Assembly (NCBI RefSeq): GCF_014217625.1
Contig: NZ_CP043641.1
Location: 620,001-684,000, forward strand
Reading direction: 5' to 3'
From: Leifsonia shinshuensis
GTDB lineage: Bacteria > Actinomycetota > Actinomycetes > Actinomycetales > Microbacteriaceae
Length of the DNA stretch: 64,000 nucleotides
Shown here: piece after piece, positions 1 through 7,043 of the stretch
Layout of the letters: each line of letters starts with the position of its first letter
Position numbering within the stretch: position 1 is the stretch's first letter
Notes under the pieces: generated by a model
The model's database searches: none
Told to the model about the DNA's origin: nothing
The model's input: only the letters and a program-made list of their open reading frames with translations
Program-made: the position numbers and the translations under genes

Positions 1-2
1 TG

Positions 3-653
3 AAGTCCATCCAGACCGAGGTCGGCCTGACCTTCGTGCACGTCACCCACGACCAGGAGGAGGCCATGACCATGGCCGACACCGTCGCGGTCATGAACAA
101 GGGGCGCATCGAGCAGATGGGCGCTCCCGAGGTGCTCTACGAGCTGCCGGCGACGGTCTTCGTGGCGAACTTCCTCGGCCAGTCCAACCTGTTCGCCGGT
201 CCTGTGCTCGACAGCGCGGGCGACACCCTCGGCGTGGAGGTCGGCGGCCGGCGCATCCAGGTGCCGCGGGCGCGCGCCCAGCGCAGCACCGGGACGGTCA
301 CCGTCGGCGTCCGCCCGGAGAAGCTGACGCTGCACGCGGGGGAGCAGACCATCCCGTCCGGCGCCAACCGGCTCGGCCCCGGCCGGGTCATCGACGTGTC
401 GTTCAGCGGCGTGAGCACGCAGTACCTCGTCGACGTGCCGGGCCTCGGCTCGGTGATCGTGTTCGCGCAGAACCTCGCGAGCGGCCCGGCCGCCGGCTTC
501 GGCGACGAGGTCTGGGTGTCGTGGGAGGCCTCCCACACCTTCGTGCTGGCCGACGACCTGCCAGCGGATGGACGGTTCGCCGACGACACCGACACGCAGG
601 CGGTGGCGGCGCAGGCGAAGGAGCGGCTGCTGTCCGAGCTGGAGGAGGCGTAG
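3..653 (+). CDS. potA: Spermidine/putrescine ABC transporter ATP-binding protein (3' part)
   Basis: This is the C-terminal part of an ABC import ATPase whose start lies left of the window, so Walker A, the signature motif and Walker B are not visible. The first readable residues run into the switch-histidine motif VTHDQEEAM, typical of the spermidine/putrescine, iron and sugar importer class. The rest (about 150 residues) is the TOBE-type regulatory domain, with the GVRPEKL motif characteristic of PotA. Its TAG stop at 651-653 is followed directly by the ATG of the permease gene, so the two are certainly one transcript. The assignment to polyamines rests mainly on the two permeases that follow; an iron or other cation importer of the same class is the alternative. 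Confidence 0.9.
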   Translation, partial: KSIQTEVGLTFVHVTHDQEEAMTMADTVAVMNKGRIEQMGAPEVLYELPATVFVANFLGQSNLFAGPVLDSAGDTLGVEVGGRRIQVPRARAQRSTGTVTVGVRPEKLTLHAGEQTIPSGANRLGPGRVIDVSFSGVSTQYLVDVPGLGSVIVFAQNLASGPAAGFGDEVWVSWEASHTFVLADDLPADGRFADDTDTQAVAAQAKERLLSELEEA

Positions 654-1574
654 ATGGCCATCGCCGCCTTCACCGGCGCCCCCGCGACGCAGGACCAGGA
701 GCCCGCGGCACGCCGGAAGTCGGGGATCGCGCTGGTCCTGCTGCTGCCCGGTGTGCTCTACCTGGTGCTGTTCTTCCTGACGCCGCTCGTCTCGCTCATC
801 ATCACGTCGTTCCAGGCGCCGGCGCCGGAGGGCGACATCGGGCAGTACGTAGCGGCGTTCCAGTGGCAGAACTACACCGACGCGATCTCGGAGTACTGGC
901 CGCAGATCCTGCGCTCGTTCGGCTACGCGCTGATCGCCACGGCCGCGGCGCTCGTGATCAGCTACCCGCTGGCGTACTTCATCGGCGTGAAGATGCGCGC
1001 GAAGCCCGTGCTGCAGAACCTGCTGATGACGCTCGTCATCGCGCCGTTCTTCATCAGCTTCCTGCTGCGGACCCTCGCCTGGAAGTCGATCCTGAGCGAC
1101 GACGGCTGGGTGGCGAGCTCGCTCAAGGCGATCAGCGTCCTGCCGCCGGACGCGCACATCACGGGCACGCCGTTCTCGGTGATCTTCGGCCTGACGTACA
1201 ACTTCATCCCGTTCATGACGCTGCCGCTGTACTCGACGCTGGAGCGGCTGGACACCCGGCTGCTGGAGGCCGGCCGCGACCTGTACGCGAGCAACTGGAT
1301 GACCTTCCGCAAGATCACCATCCCGCTGTCGATGCCCGGCATCGTCTCCGGGACGCTGCTGACCTTCATCCCGGCCGCCGGCGACTACATCAACGCGTCG
1401 CAGGACTTCCTCGGCGCCGCCGACACCTCGATGATGGGCAACGTCATCGAGAGCAACTTCCTCGTGCTGCAGAACTATCCGGCGGCGGCCGCGATGTCGG
1501 TCATTCTGATGGCCGTCATCCTGGTGATCGTCGGCTTCTACGTGCGGCGGAGCGGGACGGAGGACCTGCTGTGA
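654..1574 (+). CDS. potB: Spermidine/putrescine ABC transporter permease
   Basis: A 306-residue inner-membrane permease with about six hydrophobic segments, the first near residues 24-46. The cytoplasmic EAA loop that contacts the ATPase is seen around residue 205 as EAGRDLYASNWMTFRKI followed by PLSMPGIVSG, the standard pattern of binding-protein-dependent permeases of the PotB/PotH group. It abuts the upstream ATPase gene without a gap and its TGA overlaps the GTG of the next permease (GTGA at 1571-1574), so translation of the three genes is probably coupled. No substrate-binding protein (PotD) is visible inside the window; in this arrangement it would be expected upstream of the ATPase. 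Confidence 0.93.
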   Translation: MAIAAFTGAPATQDQEPAARRKSGIALVLLLPGVLYLVLFFLTPLVSLIITSFQAPAPEGDIGQYVAAFQWQNYTDAISEYWPQILRSFGYALIATAAALVISYPLAYFIGVKMRAKPVLQNLLMTLVIAPFFISFLLRTLAWKSILSDDGWVASSLKAISVLPPDAHITGTPFSVIFGLTYNFIPFMTLPLYSTLERLDTRLLEAGRDLYASNWMTFRKITIPLSMPGIVSGTLLTFIPAAGDYINASQDFLGAADTSMMGNVIESNFLVLQNYPAAAAMSVILMAVILVIVGFYVRRSGTEDLL

Positions 1575-2419
1575 CGACGACGATCTCTCGGCCCACCGCC
1601 CAGGCGGCTCCGCGCAGGCGGTTCCGGTTCCAGGGCCTCGGGCTCGGCGTCTACGCCTTCCTGGCGCTGGCGTTCCTGCTCATCCCGATCGTCTACACGT
1701 TCGTGTTCTCGTTCAACGACGCGATCAAGAACAACATCGCCTGGCGCGGGTTCACCCTCCGGAACTGGACGAACGTCTGCGACGCGGCCGGCATCTGCGA
1801 CGCGTTCGCGGCGTCGATCATCATCGGCATCGTCTCGACGGTGATCGCCACCGTGCTCGGAACGATGATCGCGATCGCGCTGATGCGCTACCGCTTCCGG
1901 TTCCGGTCGCAGACCAGCCTGCTGCTGTTCCTGCCGATGGCGAGCCCGGAGGTCGTGCTCGGCGCCGGCCTGGCGGCGCAGTTCCTGAGCCTGGGCGTGA
2001 ACAAGGGCTTCGGGACGATCATCATCGCCCACGTGATGTTCTGCATCAGCTTCGTGGTGGTGACGGTGAAGGCGCGCGTCGCGTCGCTGGACCCGGCGCT
2101 GGAGGAGGCGGGCCGCGACCTGTACGGGTCGCCGAACGCGGTGTTCTGGCGGATCACGTTCCCGCTGCTGCTGCCGGGCATCCTGTCGGCCGCGCTGCTG
2201 TCATTCTCGCTGAGCTTCGACGACTTCATCATCACGAACTTCAACGCCGGCGCGGTGACGACGTTCCCGATGTACATCTACATCGCGGCGTCGCGCGGCA
2301 TCCCGGCGCAGGCGAACGTGATCGCCTCGGCGGTGTTCATCCTGACGATCCTGGTCGTGCTGATCACCCAGCTCACCGCCGCCGCCCGCGCCAAGCGCCT
2401 CGCCCGCGCCACGCAGTAA
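1571..2419 (+). CDS. potC: Spermidine/putrescine ABC transporter permease
   Basis: Second permease of the polyamine importer, 282 residues. I start it at the GTG at 1571, which overlaps the potB stop by four bases; a longer open frame extends upstream inside potB but has no matching protein character. About six membrane segments are evident, beginning near residue 24, and the EAA loop appears near residue 178 as EEAGRDLYGSPNAVFWRI followed by PLLLPGI. The sequence SFSLSFDDFIITNF in the fifth segment is a hallmark of the PotC/PotI permeases. The gene ends just before a large palindrome that separates it from the convergent asparaginase gene. Confidence 0.93.
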   Translation: MTTTISRPTAQAAPRRRFRFQGLGLGVYAFLALAFLLIPIVYTFVFSFNDAIKNNIAWRGFTLRNWTNVCDAAGICDAFAASIIIGIVSTVIATVLGTMIAIALMRYRFRFRSQTSLLLFLPMASPEVVLGAGLAAQFLSLGVNKGFGTIIIAHVMFCISFVVVTVKARVASLDPALEEAGRDLYGSPNAVFWRITFPLLLPGILSAALLSFSLSFDDFIITNFNAGAVTTFPMYIYIAASRGIPAQANVIASAVFILTILVVLITQLTAAARAKRLARATQ

Positions 2420-2425
2420 CCCTTT

Positions 2426-2488
2426 CGCCGAGGGGCACCCAAACGCCCTCAAAACGCGGTTTTAGGGGCGTTTACGTGCCCCTCGGCG
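2426..2488. repeat. Long palindromic repeat, family B, copy 1 (possible bidirectional terminator)
   Basis: A 30-nt arm at 2426-2455 pairs with 2459-2488 around a 3-nt loop; 26 of 30 positions are complementary. The outer stem is CGCCGAGGGGCAC and the inner part contains AAACGCCC. It lies between the 3' ends of potC (plus) and the asparaginase gene (minus), so it could terminate both. The right arm, from TTTTAGGGG through GCCCCTCG, is the same 26-nt sequence as the right arm of the copy at 41844-41869, showing a dispersed repeat and not just a random hairpin. There is no uridine tract on either side. Confidence 0.8.
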
Positions 2489-2492
2489 GAGG

Positions 2493-3491
2493 TCAGGCGG
2501 CGTAGGAGGCGCGGATCTCGCCGACGGGGACGCCGTTGCCGAGGACCGCGAGGTCCAGCTTCGGGGCGACGGCGTCCACCGCGGCGCGCTCGATCGCGCC
2601 CGCGTCGGCGAGCAGCGACAGCGCGACGATGGAGGCCGCGCGCAGGCTGCCGTCGAGCACCTTCAGCGTGACGGTCGTGCCGTCCGGCGCCGCCATCACC
2701 ATGACGCCCTCCGCGCCGAGCTTGGCGAAGACTCCGAGCTCGTCGATCACCACGGTGTTGGCACGGCCGGGGCCGTCGATCGCCCAGCCGTTGGCGAGCA
2801 CCGCGGTGCGCAACACCGCGGCGTTGCGGTAGAGCGCGAAGGGCGAGCCCTCCGACGCGGTGCCGATCCGCTGGATGCCGCGTGCGAGCGCCAGCAGCGA
2901 CATCGCGTGCACGGGCGCGCCGCAGCCGTCCACGCCGGTCGCGACGACCTTCTCGCCGGTCAGCCGCTCCGTCGTGTCGCGGATGTGCTGCTGCAACGGG
3001 TGCTGCTGGCTCAGGTAGCTCTCGATCGGCCAGTGATTGACCCGGCAGGCCAGGAGCATCGCCGCGTGCTTGCCCGAGCAATTCATGAACACCGGGCTGC
3101 GCTGGGCGCCGTCGCGGATCGCGTTCTCGCGTGCGGCGCTGTCGAGTGGCCAGTCCGCGGGGCAGTGCAGGGCGTCCTCCGTGAGCTGGGCCTGCGCGAG
3201 CAGCCCGCGGACCACCGAGATGTGGGCCGGGGTCCCGGCATGGCTCGCGGTGGCCAGCACGGCTCCTGCGCCCTCCAGCGTCACTCCGGCACCCATGACC
3301 GCGACGGCCTGGAACGGCTTCAGCGACGAGCGCGGGAACACCGGCTTCTCCGGCGCGCCGAGCGAGCGGACGACGTCGCCGTCCGGGCCGAGCACGACGG
3401 CCGACCCGGCGTGGCGGGACTCCACGAAACCGCTGCGCTCGACGACCGCGAGCTCGACCGCCTCGGCGGTGCCGAAGACCTCCGGCGTCAC
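2493..3491 (-). CDS. Asparaginase (asparaginase II family)
   Basis: A 332-residue protein of the bacterial asparaginase II family found in Actinobacteria and Rhizobiales, which hydrolyses L-asparagine to aspartate and ammonia; this family is unrelated to the EcA-type periplasmic enzymes. Visible family features are PRSSLKPFQA near the N-terminus, ATASHAGTPAH and the conserved NCSGKHAAML stretch. No signal peptide is apparent, so it should be cytoplasmic. The GTG start at 3491 overlaps the TGA of the upstream aminotransferase gene, so the two are translationally coupled and probably serve nitrogen scavenging from amino acids. Longer open frames continue upstream inside the aminotransferase but are out of frame with it and not real. 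Confidence 0.9.
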   Translation of the reverse strand: MTPEVFGTAEAVELAVVERSGFVESRHAGSAVVLGPDGDVVRSLGAPEKPVFPRSSLKPFQAVAVMGAGVTLEGAGAVLATASHAGTPAHISVVRGLLAQAQLTEDALHCPADWPLDSAARENAIRDGAQRSPVFMNCSGKHAAMLLACRVNHWPIESYLSQQHPLQQHIRDTTERLTGEKVVATGVDGCGAPVHAMSLLALARGIQRIGTASEGSPFALYRNAAVLRTAVLANGWAIDGPGRANTVVIDELGVFAKLGAEGVMVMAAPDGTTVTLKVLDGSLRAASIVALSLLADAGAIERAAVDAVAPKLDLAVLGNGVPVGEIRASYAA

Positions 3492-4843
3492 AGCGCGGCG
3501 AACGCGTCGTCGAGGACGGAGATGGCGTCCGCGATGAGCTCGTCGCTCACGGCGAGGCTCGGGAGGAAGCGGAGCACGTTGCCGAAGGTGCCGGCGTTCA
3601 GGAAAAGGATGCCGCGCTGCGCCGCGAAGGCGATGATCGCGTTGACGGCCTCCGGGTTCGGGACCTTGGTGGTCTCGCCGGTGCCCGGCTGGACCAGCTC
3701 GATCGCGACCATCGCGCCGATGCCGCGCACGTCCCCGATGATGTCGTACTTCTGCTTCAGCTCCTCCAGCGCCGGCTTCAGGGCCTTCTCGATGCGCGCG
3801 CCGTGGCCGAGGAGGTCGCCCTTCTCCAGCTGCTCGAAGACCGCGATCGCGGCCGCCGCGGCGACCGGGTTGCCGCCGAAGGTGCCGCCGAGGCCGCCGG
3901 GCTGGGCGGAGTCCATGATCTCGGCGCGGCCGGTGACCGCGGCGAGCGGGAGGCCGCCGGCGATGCCCTTGGCGCTCAGCACGAGGTCGGGCACGAGCCC
4001 GAAGTGCTCGCTGGCGAAGTAGGCGCCGGTGCGCGCCATGCCGCTCTGGATCTCGTCGGCGATGAAGACGACGCCGTTGGCCGTGCACCACTCCTGCAGC
4101 GCCGTGAGGTAGCCCTCGGCCGGGACGACGAAGCCGCCCTCGCCCTGGATCGGCTCGGCCACGAGGCAGGCCAGGTCGGTCGCGCCGACGACCTTCTCGA
4201 GGTAGGCGATGGTGCGAGCTGCCGCCTCGGCGCCGCTGAGGCCGTCGCGGTACGGGTAGGAGTTGGGGGCGTGGTAGACGTCGCCGGCGAACGGGCCGAA
4301 GCCGGTGGCGTACGGCATGGCCTTGTAGTTCATGGCCATCGTGAGGTTGGTGCGGCCGTGGTAGGCGTGGTCGAGCACGGCGACGGCGCGGCGGCCGGTG
4401 TGCTTGCGGGCGATCTTCACGCCGTTCTCCACGGCCTCCGCGCCGGAGTTGACCAGCACGGTCTTCTTGGCGTGGTCGCCGGGGGTGTGCGCCGCGAGCA
4501 GCTCGGCGACGCGCACGTACTCCTCGTAGGGCGTGATGGTGAAGAGCGTGTGGATGACGTCCTGCAGCTGCTCGGCGGCGGCCGCGACGACAGCGGTCTC
4601 GGTGTGGCCGACCGTGGTCACGCCGATGCCGGCGCCGAAGTCGACGAACTGGTTGCCGTCGACGTCGACCAGGATGGCGCCGTTCGCGCGGGCGATGTAG
4701 ACGGGCAGGGCCGATGACACGCCGGTCGGGACCACGGCGAGCCGGCGCTGGTGCAGCTCCTGAGACTTCGGGCCGGGGACGGCGGTGACGATGCGGCGTT
4801 CTTGCTCCACGGTGAACGTGGGCGTGCTCAGGGTGTCAGTCAT
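3488..4843 (-). CDS. gabT: 4-aminobutyrate aminotransferase (first copy)
   Basis: A 451-residue class-III pyridoxal-phosphate aminotransferase that should convert 4-aminobutyrate and 2-oxoglutarate to succinate semialdehyde and glutamate. The cofactor lysine is residue 292 in SAKGIAGGLPL, preceded by the FIADEIQSGMART motif whose aspartate binds the pyridine nitrogen. VNSGAEAVENGVKIARKHTG, the other cofactor-binding region, is intact. Together with the convergent polyamine importer this suggests putrescine use through GABA. A second, closely similar gene lies at 8008-9354. The start is the ATG at 4843, with a TAAACT box upstream; only 38 bases separate it from the divergent OsmC gene. Confidence 0.93.
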   Translation of the reverse strand: MTDTLSTPTFTVEQERRIVTAVPGPKSQELHQRRLAVVPTGVSSALPVYIARANGAILVDVDGNQFVDFGAGIGVTTVGHTETAVVAAAAEQLQDVIHTLFTITPYEEYVRVAELLAAHTPGDHAKKTVLVNSGAEAVENGVKIARKHTGRRAVAVLDHAYHGRTNLTMAMNYKAMPYATGFGPFAGDVYHAPNSYPYRDGLSGAEAAARTIAYLEKVVGATDLACLVAEPIQGEGGFVVPAEGYLTALQEWCTANGVVFIADEIQSGMARTGAYFASEHFGLVPDLVLSAKGIAGGLPLAAVTGRAEIMDSAQPGGLGGTFGGNPVAAAAAIAVFEQLEKGDLLGHGARIEKALKPALEELKQKYDIIGDVRGIGAMVAIELVQPGTGETTKVPNPEAVNAIIAFAAQRGILFLNAGTFGNVLRFLPSLAVSDELIADAISVLDDAFAAL

Positions 4844-4869
4844 GATGCTGGCCAGTTTAGCCGGGGTGC

Positions 4870-4875
4870 GAGAAT
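4870..4875 (+). promoter_or_regulatory. Predicted -10 box of the OsmC gene (leaderless start)
   Basis: GAGAAT is followed by six bases and then the ATG at 4882, with no purine-rich ribosome binding site between. Transcription would start at or next to the A of the start codon. Confidence 0.5.
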
Positions 4876-4881
4876 CGAACC

Positions 4882-5355
4882 ATGAAGCTCGAGCACCGCT
4901 ATGCGATCGACCTGCAGTGGACCGGCAACCGCGGGGAGGGGACCAACGGCTACAAGGCCTACGGCCGCGACCACACGGTGAGCACGGAGGGCAAGCACCC
5001 CATCGAGGGCTCCGCCGACCGCGCGTTCTTCGGCGACACCGACCGCTGGAACCCGGAGGAGCTGCTGCTCGCCGCGCTGAGCCAGTGCCACATGCTCAGC
5101 TACCTGGCGGAGGCCGCCAGGGCGGGCGTGGTCGTGGTCGGCTACACCGATGAGGCGACCGGGGTCATGGTGCAGACGAACGACGGCGGCGGCCACTTCA
5201 CGACGGCGACGCTCCGGCCGAAGGTGACCATCGCGGACCCGGCCCAGGCCGAGCTCGCGGCCTCCCTGCACGCTCCGGCGTCGGCGAAGTGCTTCATCGC
5301 GGCGAGCGTGAACTTCCCGGTCGGGCACGAGCCGGAGATCCTGACGCTGGCCTGA
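4882..5355 (+). CDS. OsmC family protein (peroxiredoxin-like)
   Basis: A 157-residue OsmC/Ohr superfamily protein. These reduce organic hydroperoxides with a pair of cysteines; here the two are Cys69 (in LSQCHMLSYL) and Cys137 (in SAKCFIAASVNFPV), at the positions expected for the peroxidatic and resolving residues. The N-terminal stretch YAIDLQWTGNRGEGT and the DRWNPEELLLAALS motif are typical of the YhfA/OsmC subgroup and not of Ohr. The protein is full length and cytoplasmic. It is divergent from gabT across a 38-bp gap. The exact substrate cannot be told from sequence. Confidence 0.88.
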   Translation: MKLEHRYAIDLQWTGNRGEGTNGYKAYGRDHTVSTEGKHPIEGSADRAFFGDTDRWNPEELLLAALSQCHMLSYLAEAARAGVVVVGYTDEATGVMVQTNDGGGHFTTATLRPKVTIADPAQAELAASLHAPASAKCFIAASVNFPVGHEPEILTLA

Positions 5356-5364
5356 CGGCCGTGC

Positions 5365-5387
5365 CCGGGCCAGACACGTGCGCCCGG
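5365..5387. terminator. Weak hairpin between convergent genes
   Basis: CCGGGC at 5365-5370 pairs with GCCCGG at 5382-5387 around an 11-nt loop, immediately after the OsmC stop and before the 3' end of the small minus-strand gene. No uridine run follows, so its activity as terminator is uncertain. Confidence 0.35.
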
Positions 5388-5388
5388 C

Positions 5389-5622
5389 TCAGACGGCGCG
5401 GCCGCGGAGGCGCGCGCCGTCCTTCTGCGTGCGCTGCGCTGGCGCGGCCTGCGGAGGCTCGGCAGCGGCCCAGCGGTGGATCGCCGCCACCCAGCGTTCG
5501 TCCCGGGTGAGCGGTGCGGGCTGCTCCGTGCCGGAGTCGCGCTGCGCCCGGCGGAGCGCGTCCTCCTCATTGCGGCGGGCGAGGGCGTCGTGCGAGATGG
5601 ACCAGAAGACCAGCGGATGCAT
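5389..5622 (-). CDS. Small hypothetical protein
   Basis: A 77-residue protein that I do not recognise. It starts with MHPLVFWSISHDALARRNEEDALRRAQRD, an N-terminus with a short hydrophobic start followed by a charged helix, and then a Trp-Ala-rich middle; there is no signal peptide or clear membrane segment. I choose the ATG at 5622 because AGGTGG sits five bases upstream; a GTG three codons earlier overlaps that ribosome binding site. It is divergent from the CGNR regulator gene, whose promoter region it shares, which supports it being real and perhaps a regulatory target. Confidence 0.6.
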   Translation of the reverse strand: MHPLVFWSISHDALARRNEEDALRRAQRDSGTEQPAPLTRDERWVAAIHRWAAAEPPQAAPAQRTQKDGARLRGRAV

Positions 5623-5626
5623 GATA

Positions 5627-5689
5627 ACCACCTAACGGCTTTGACTGGTTATAGGTTACCGTAACCGTCTATTGAGTTACAATGGTTAT
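5627..5689. promoter_or_regulatory. Divergent promoter/operator region between the small protein and the CGNR regulator
   Basis: This AT-rich island in a GC-rich genome holds the perfect dyad GGTTAC-C-GTAACC (5654-5666) and further GGTTAT/ATAACC half sites at 5625-5630, 5647-5652 and 5684-5689. A -10 box TACAAT (5678-5683) stands six bases before the ATG at 5690, with a possible -35 TTACCG at 5656-5661 (16-bp spacer) lying inside the dyad. A protein bound to the dyad would cover the -35 region, so autorepression by the CGNR protein is a reasonable inference. Confidence 0.55.
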
Positions 5690-6169
5690 ATGCGTACGAA
5701 TGAGCCCGAGTTGGGCGCCGACTACCTGGTGGCGTTCCTCAACACGCTGGACGTCGAAGAGGGCGCGGACGCCCTCGGCGACGCCGCCGGCTTCGCCGCC
5801 TGGGCGGGGGAGCATGGGGTCGAGCCCGGCGACCTGGCCGAGACCCGGCGCGTGCGCGACGCCCTCCGGAACGTGATCGACGGCGAGGAGGCCGAGCTGC
5901 CCTCCGTCTCGCTGACCACGGCGTGCGGCGAGCGGTCGGTGGGGCTGAGCGCCCGGACCGCAGGCGAGGCGGCCGTGGCCAGCTCGGTGGTGCTCAGCAT
6001 CCAGGGCAAGCTCGGCCGTGTGAAGCTCTGCGGGGGAGAGGACTGCCGCTGGGCGTTCTACGACAGCTCGCGCAACGGCTCCCGGCAGTGGTGCTCGATG
6101 GAGGTCTGCGGCAACCGGCAGAAGGCGCGCAGCTACCGGGCGCGCAGAGACGAGCACGCGGATTCGTGA
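5690..6169 (+). CDS. CGNR zinc finger domain regulator
   Basis: A 159-residue protein of the ABATE/CGNR family, putative stress-linked transcription regulators of Actinobacteria and Proteobacteria. The C-terminal finger is clear: Cys114-x4-Cys119-x15-Cys135-x4-Cys140 followed at once by GNR and a basic tail (QKARSYRARR). The N-terminal 100 residues are the ligand-sensing part, with the usual leucine-rich opening. I start it at the ATG at 5690 because a TACAAT box lies six bases upstream; a TTG six codons earlier is an alternative. The stop codon lies inside a palindromic repeat (6162-6174). Confidence 0.82.
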   Translation: MRTNEPELGADYLVAFLNTLDVEEGADALGDAAGFAAWAGEHGVEPGDLAETRRVRDALRNVIDGEEAELPSVSLTTACGERSVGLSARTAGEAAVASSVVLSIQGKLGRVKLCGGEDCRWAFYDSSRNGSRQWCSMEVCGNRQKARSYRARRDEHADS

Positions 6170-6220
6170 CGAATCGCGCGAATACGCGCGCGAATCGCGA
6201 CATTCGTCACGAATGTCGCG
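6162..6220. repeat. Two ATTCG-N3-CGAAT palindromes between convergent genes
   Basis: ATTCGTGACGAAT at 6162-6174 overlaps the CGNR stop codon, and ATTCGTCACGAAT at 6202-6214 is the core of a larger perfect palindrome (6196-6220) with 11-nt arms CGCGACATTCG and CGAATGTCGCG. The same motif is repeated seven times at 32448-32684. It lies at the 3' ends of the CGNR gene and the convergent acyltransferase gene, so it may act as a terminator or as a protein-binding site. Confidence 0.75.
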
Positions 6221-6226
6221 GGTTCT

Positions 6227-7036
6227 CTACATCCGCTCGGGGCGCAGTGCGCGCTTGACCCGCTCGACAGTGTTCGCGGGCGGCGACTCGTTGTACGTCC
6301 CGGCGAGCTCCTGGCCGGTGAGGCCGTGGATGGCCGCCATGATCTCGTCCGTCGCCTGGCGGCGGGCGCGGCCGGACTCCGCCGGCCCGTAGTGCGCGAC
6401 GTCGATCGGCTCGCCGAACGCGATGGTGATGCGGCGCACGCGCGGGAACTTCGCGCCGACCGGCTGCACCTCGTTGGTGCCGATCAGGCCGACCGGGACG
6501 ACCTTGGCGCCCGTGGTCAGCGCCAGCCAGCCGATGCCGGTGCGGCCCTTGTAGAGGCGGCCGTCCAGCGAGCGGGTGCCCTCGGGATAGAGGGCGAACG
6601 CCGCGCCCGTGTCGATGATCCGCCGGGACTGCTCCAGGGCCTCCTGGGCGGCCTGGCCTGCTCCGCGCTTGACACCGACCGCGCCGATCGCGGTGAAGAA
6701 CGAGCGCGAGACGGCGCCCTTGAACCCGGTGCCCTCGAAGTAGTGCGACTTGGCCAGGAACTGCACGCGGCGCGGGGAGATCATCGGGATGACGAGCGAG
6801 TCGATGAACGAGAGGTGGTTGCTGGCCAAGATGATCTTGCCGTGGCGCGGTACGTTGCGGGCGCCGATGACGTGCGGCCGGTAGATGAGACGCAGCAGCG
6901 GCGCGACGATCCGGCGGCCGATGAAGTACGTCAGTCCCGGGCGCGGAATGACCTCGGTCTCCGCCTCGTGCCCGCCGTCGGGTGCTGTCAGACTCACAGA
7001 ACGAGGGTAATCCCGATCGTATGCCACGACCGGCAT
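6227..7036 (-). CDS. 1-acyl-sn-glycerol-3-phosphate acyltransferase (PlsC family)
   Basis: A 269-residue membrane-associated acyltransferase that should add the second acyl chain to lysophosphatidic acid in phospholipid synthesis. The catalytic motif His74-x4-Asp79 (NHLSFID) and the substrate-binding EGTRS motif (152-156) are intact, and a later VPVGLIGTNEVQP stretch fits the fourth conserved block. A weakly hydrophobic region near residues 33-50 may anchor it. I use the ATG at 7036, seven bases after the stop of the secreted-protein gene, because GAGGG lies five bases upstream; an internal GTG at 6997 is possible. Some relatives act on other acyl acceptors, so the precise substrate is not certain. 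Confidence 0.88.
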   Translation of the reverse strand: MPVVAYDRDYPRSVSLTAPDGGHEAETEVIPRPGLTYFIGRRIVAPLLRLIYRPHVIGARNVPRHGKIILASNHLSFIDSLVIPMISPRRVQFLAKSHYFEGTGFKGAVSRSFFTAIGAVGVKRGAGQAAQEALEQSRRIIDTGAAFALYPEGTRSLDGRLYKGRTGIGWLALTTGAKVVPVGLIGTNEVQPVGAKFPRVRRITIAFGEPIDVAHYGPAESGRARRQATDEIMAAIHGLTGQELAGTYNESPPANTVERVKRALRPERM

Positions 7037-7043
7037 GCGTCCC

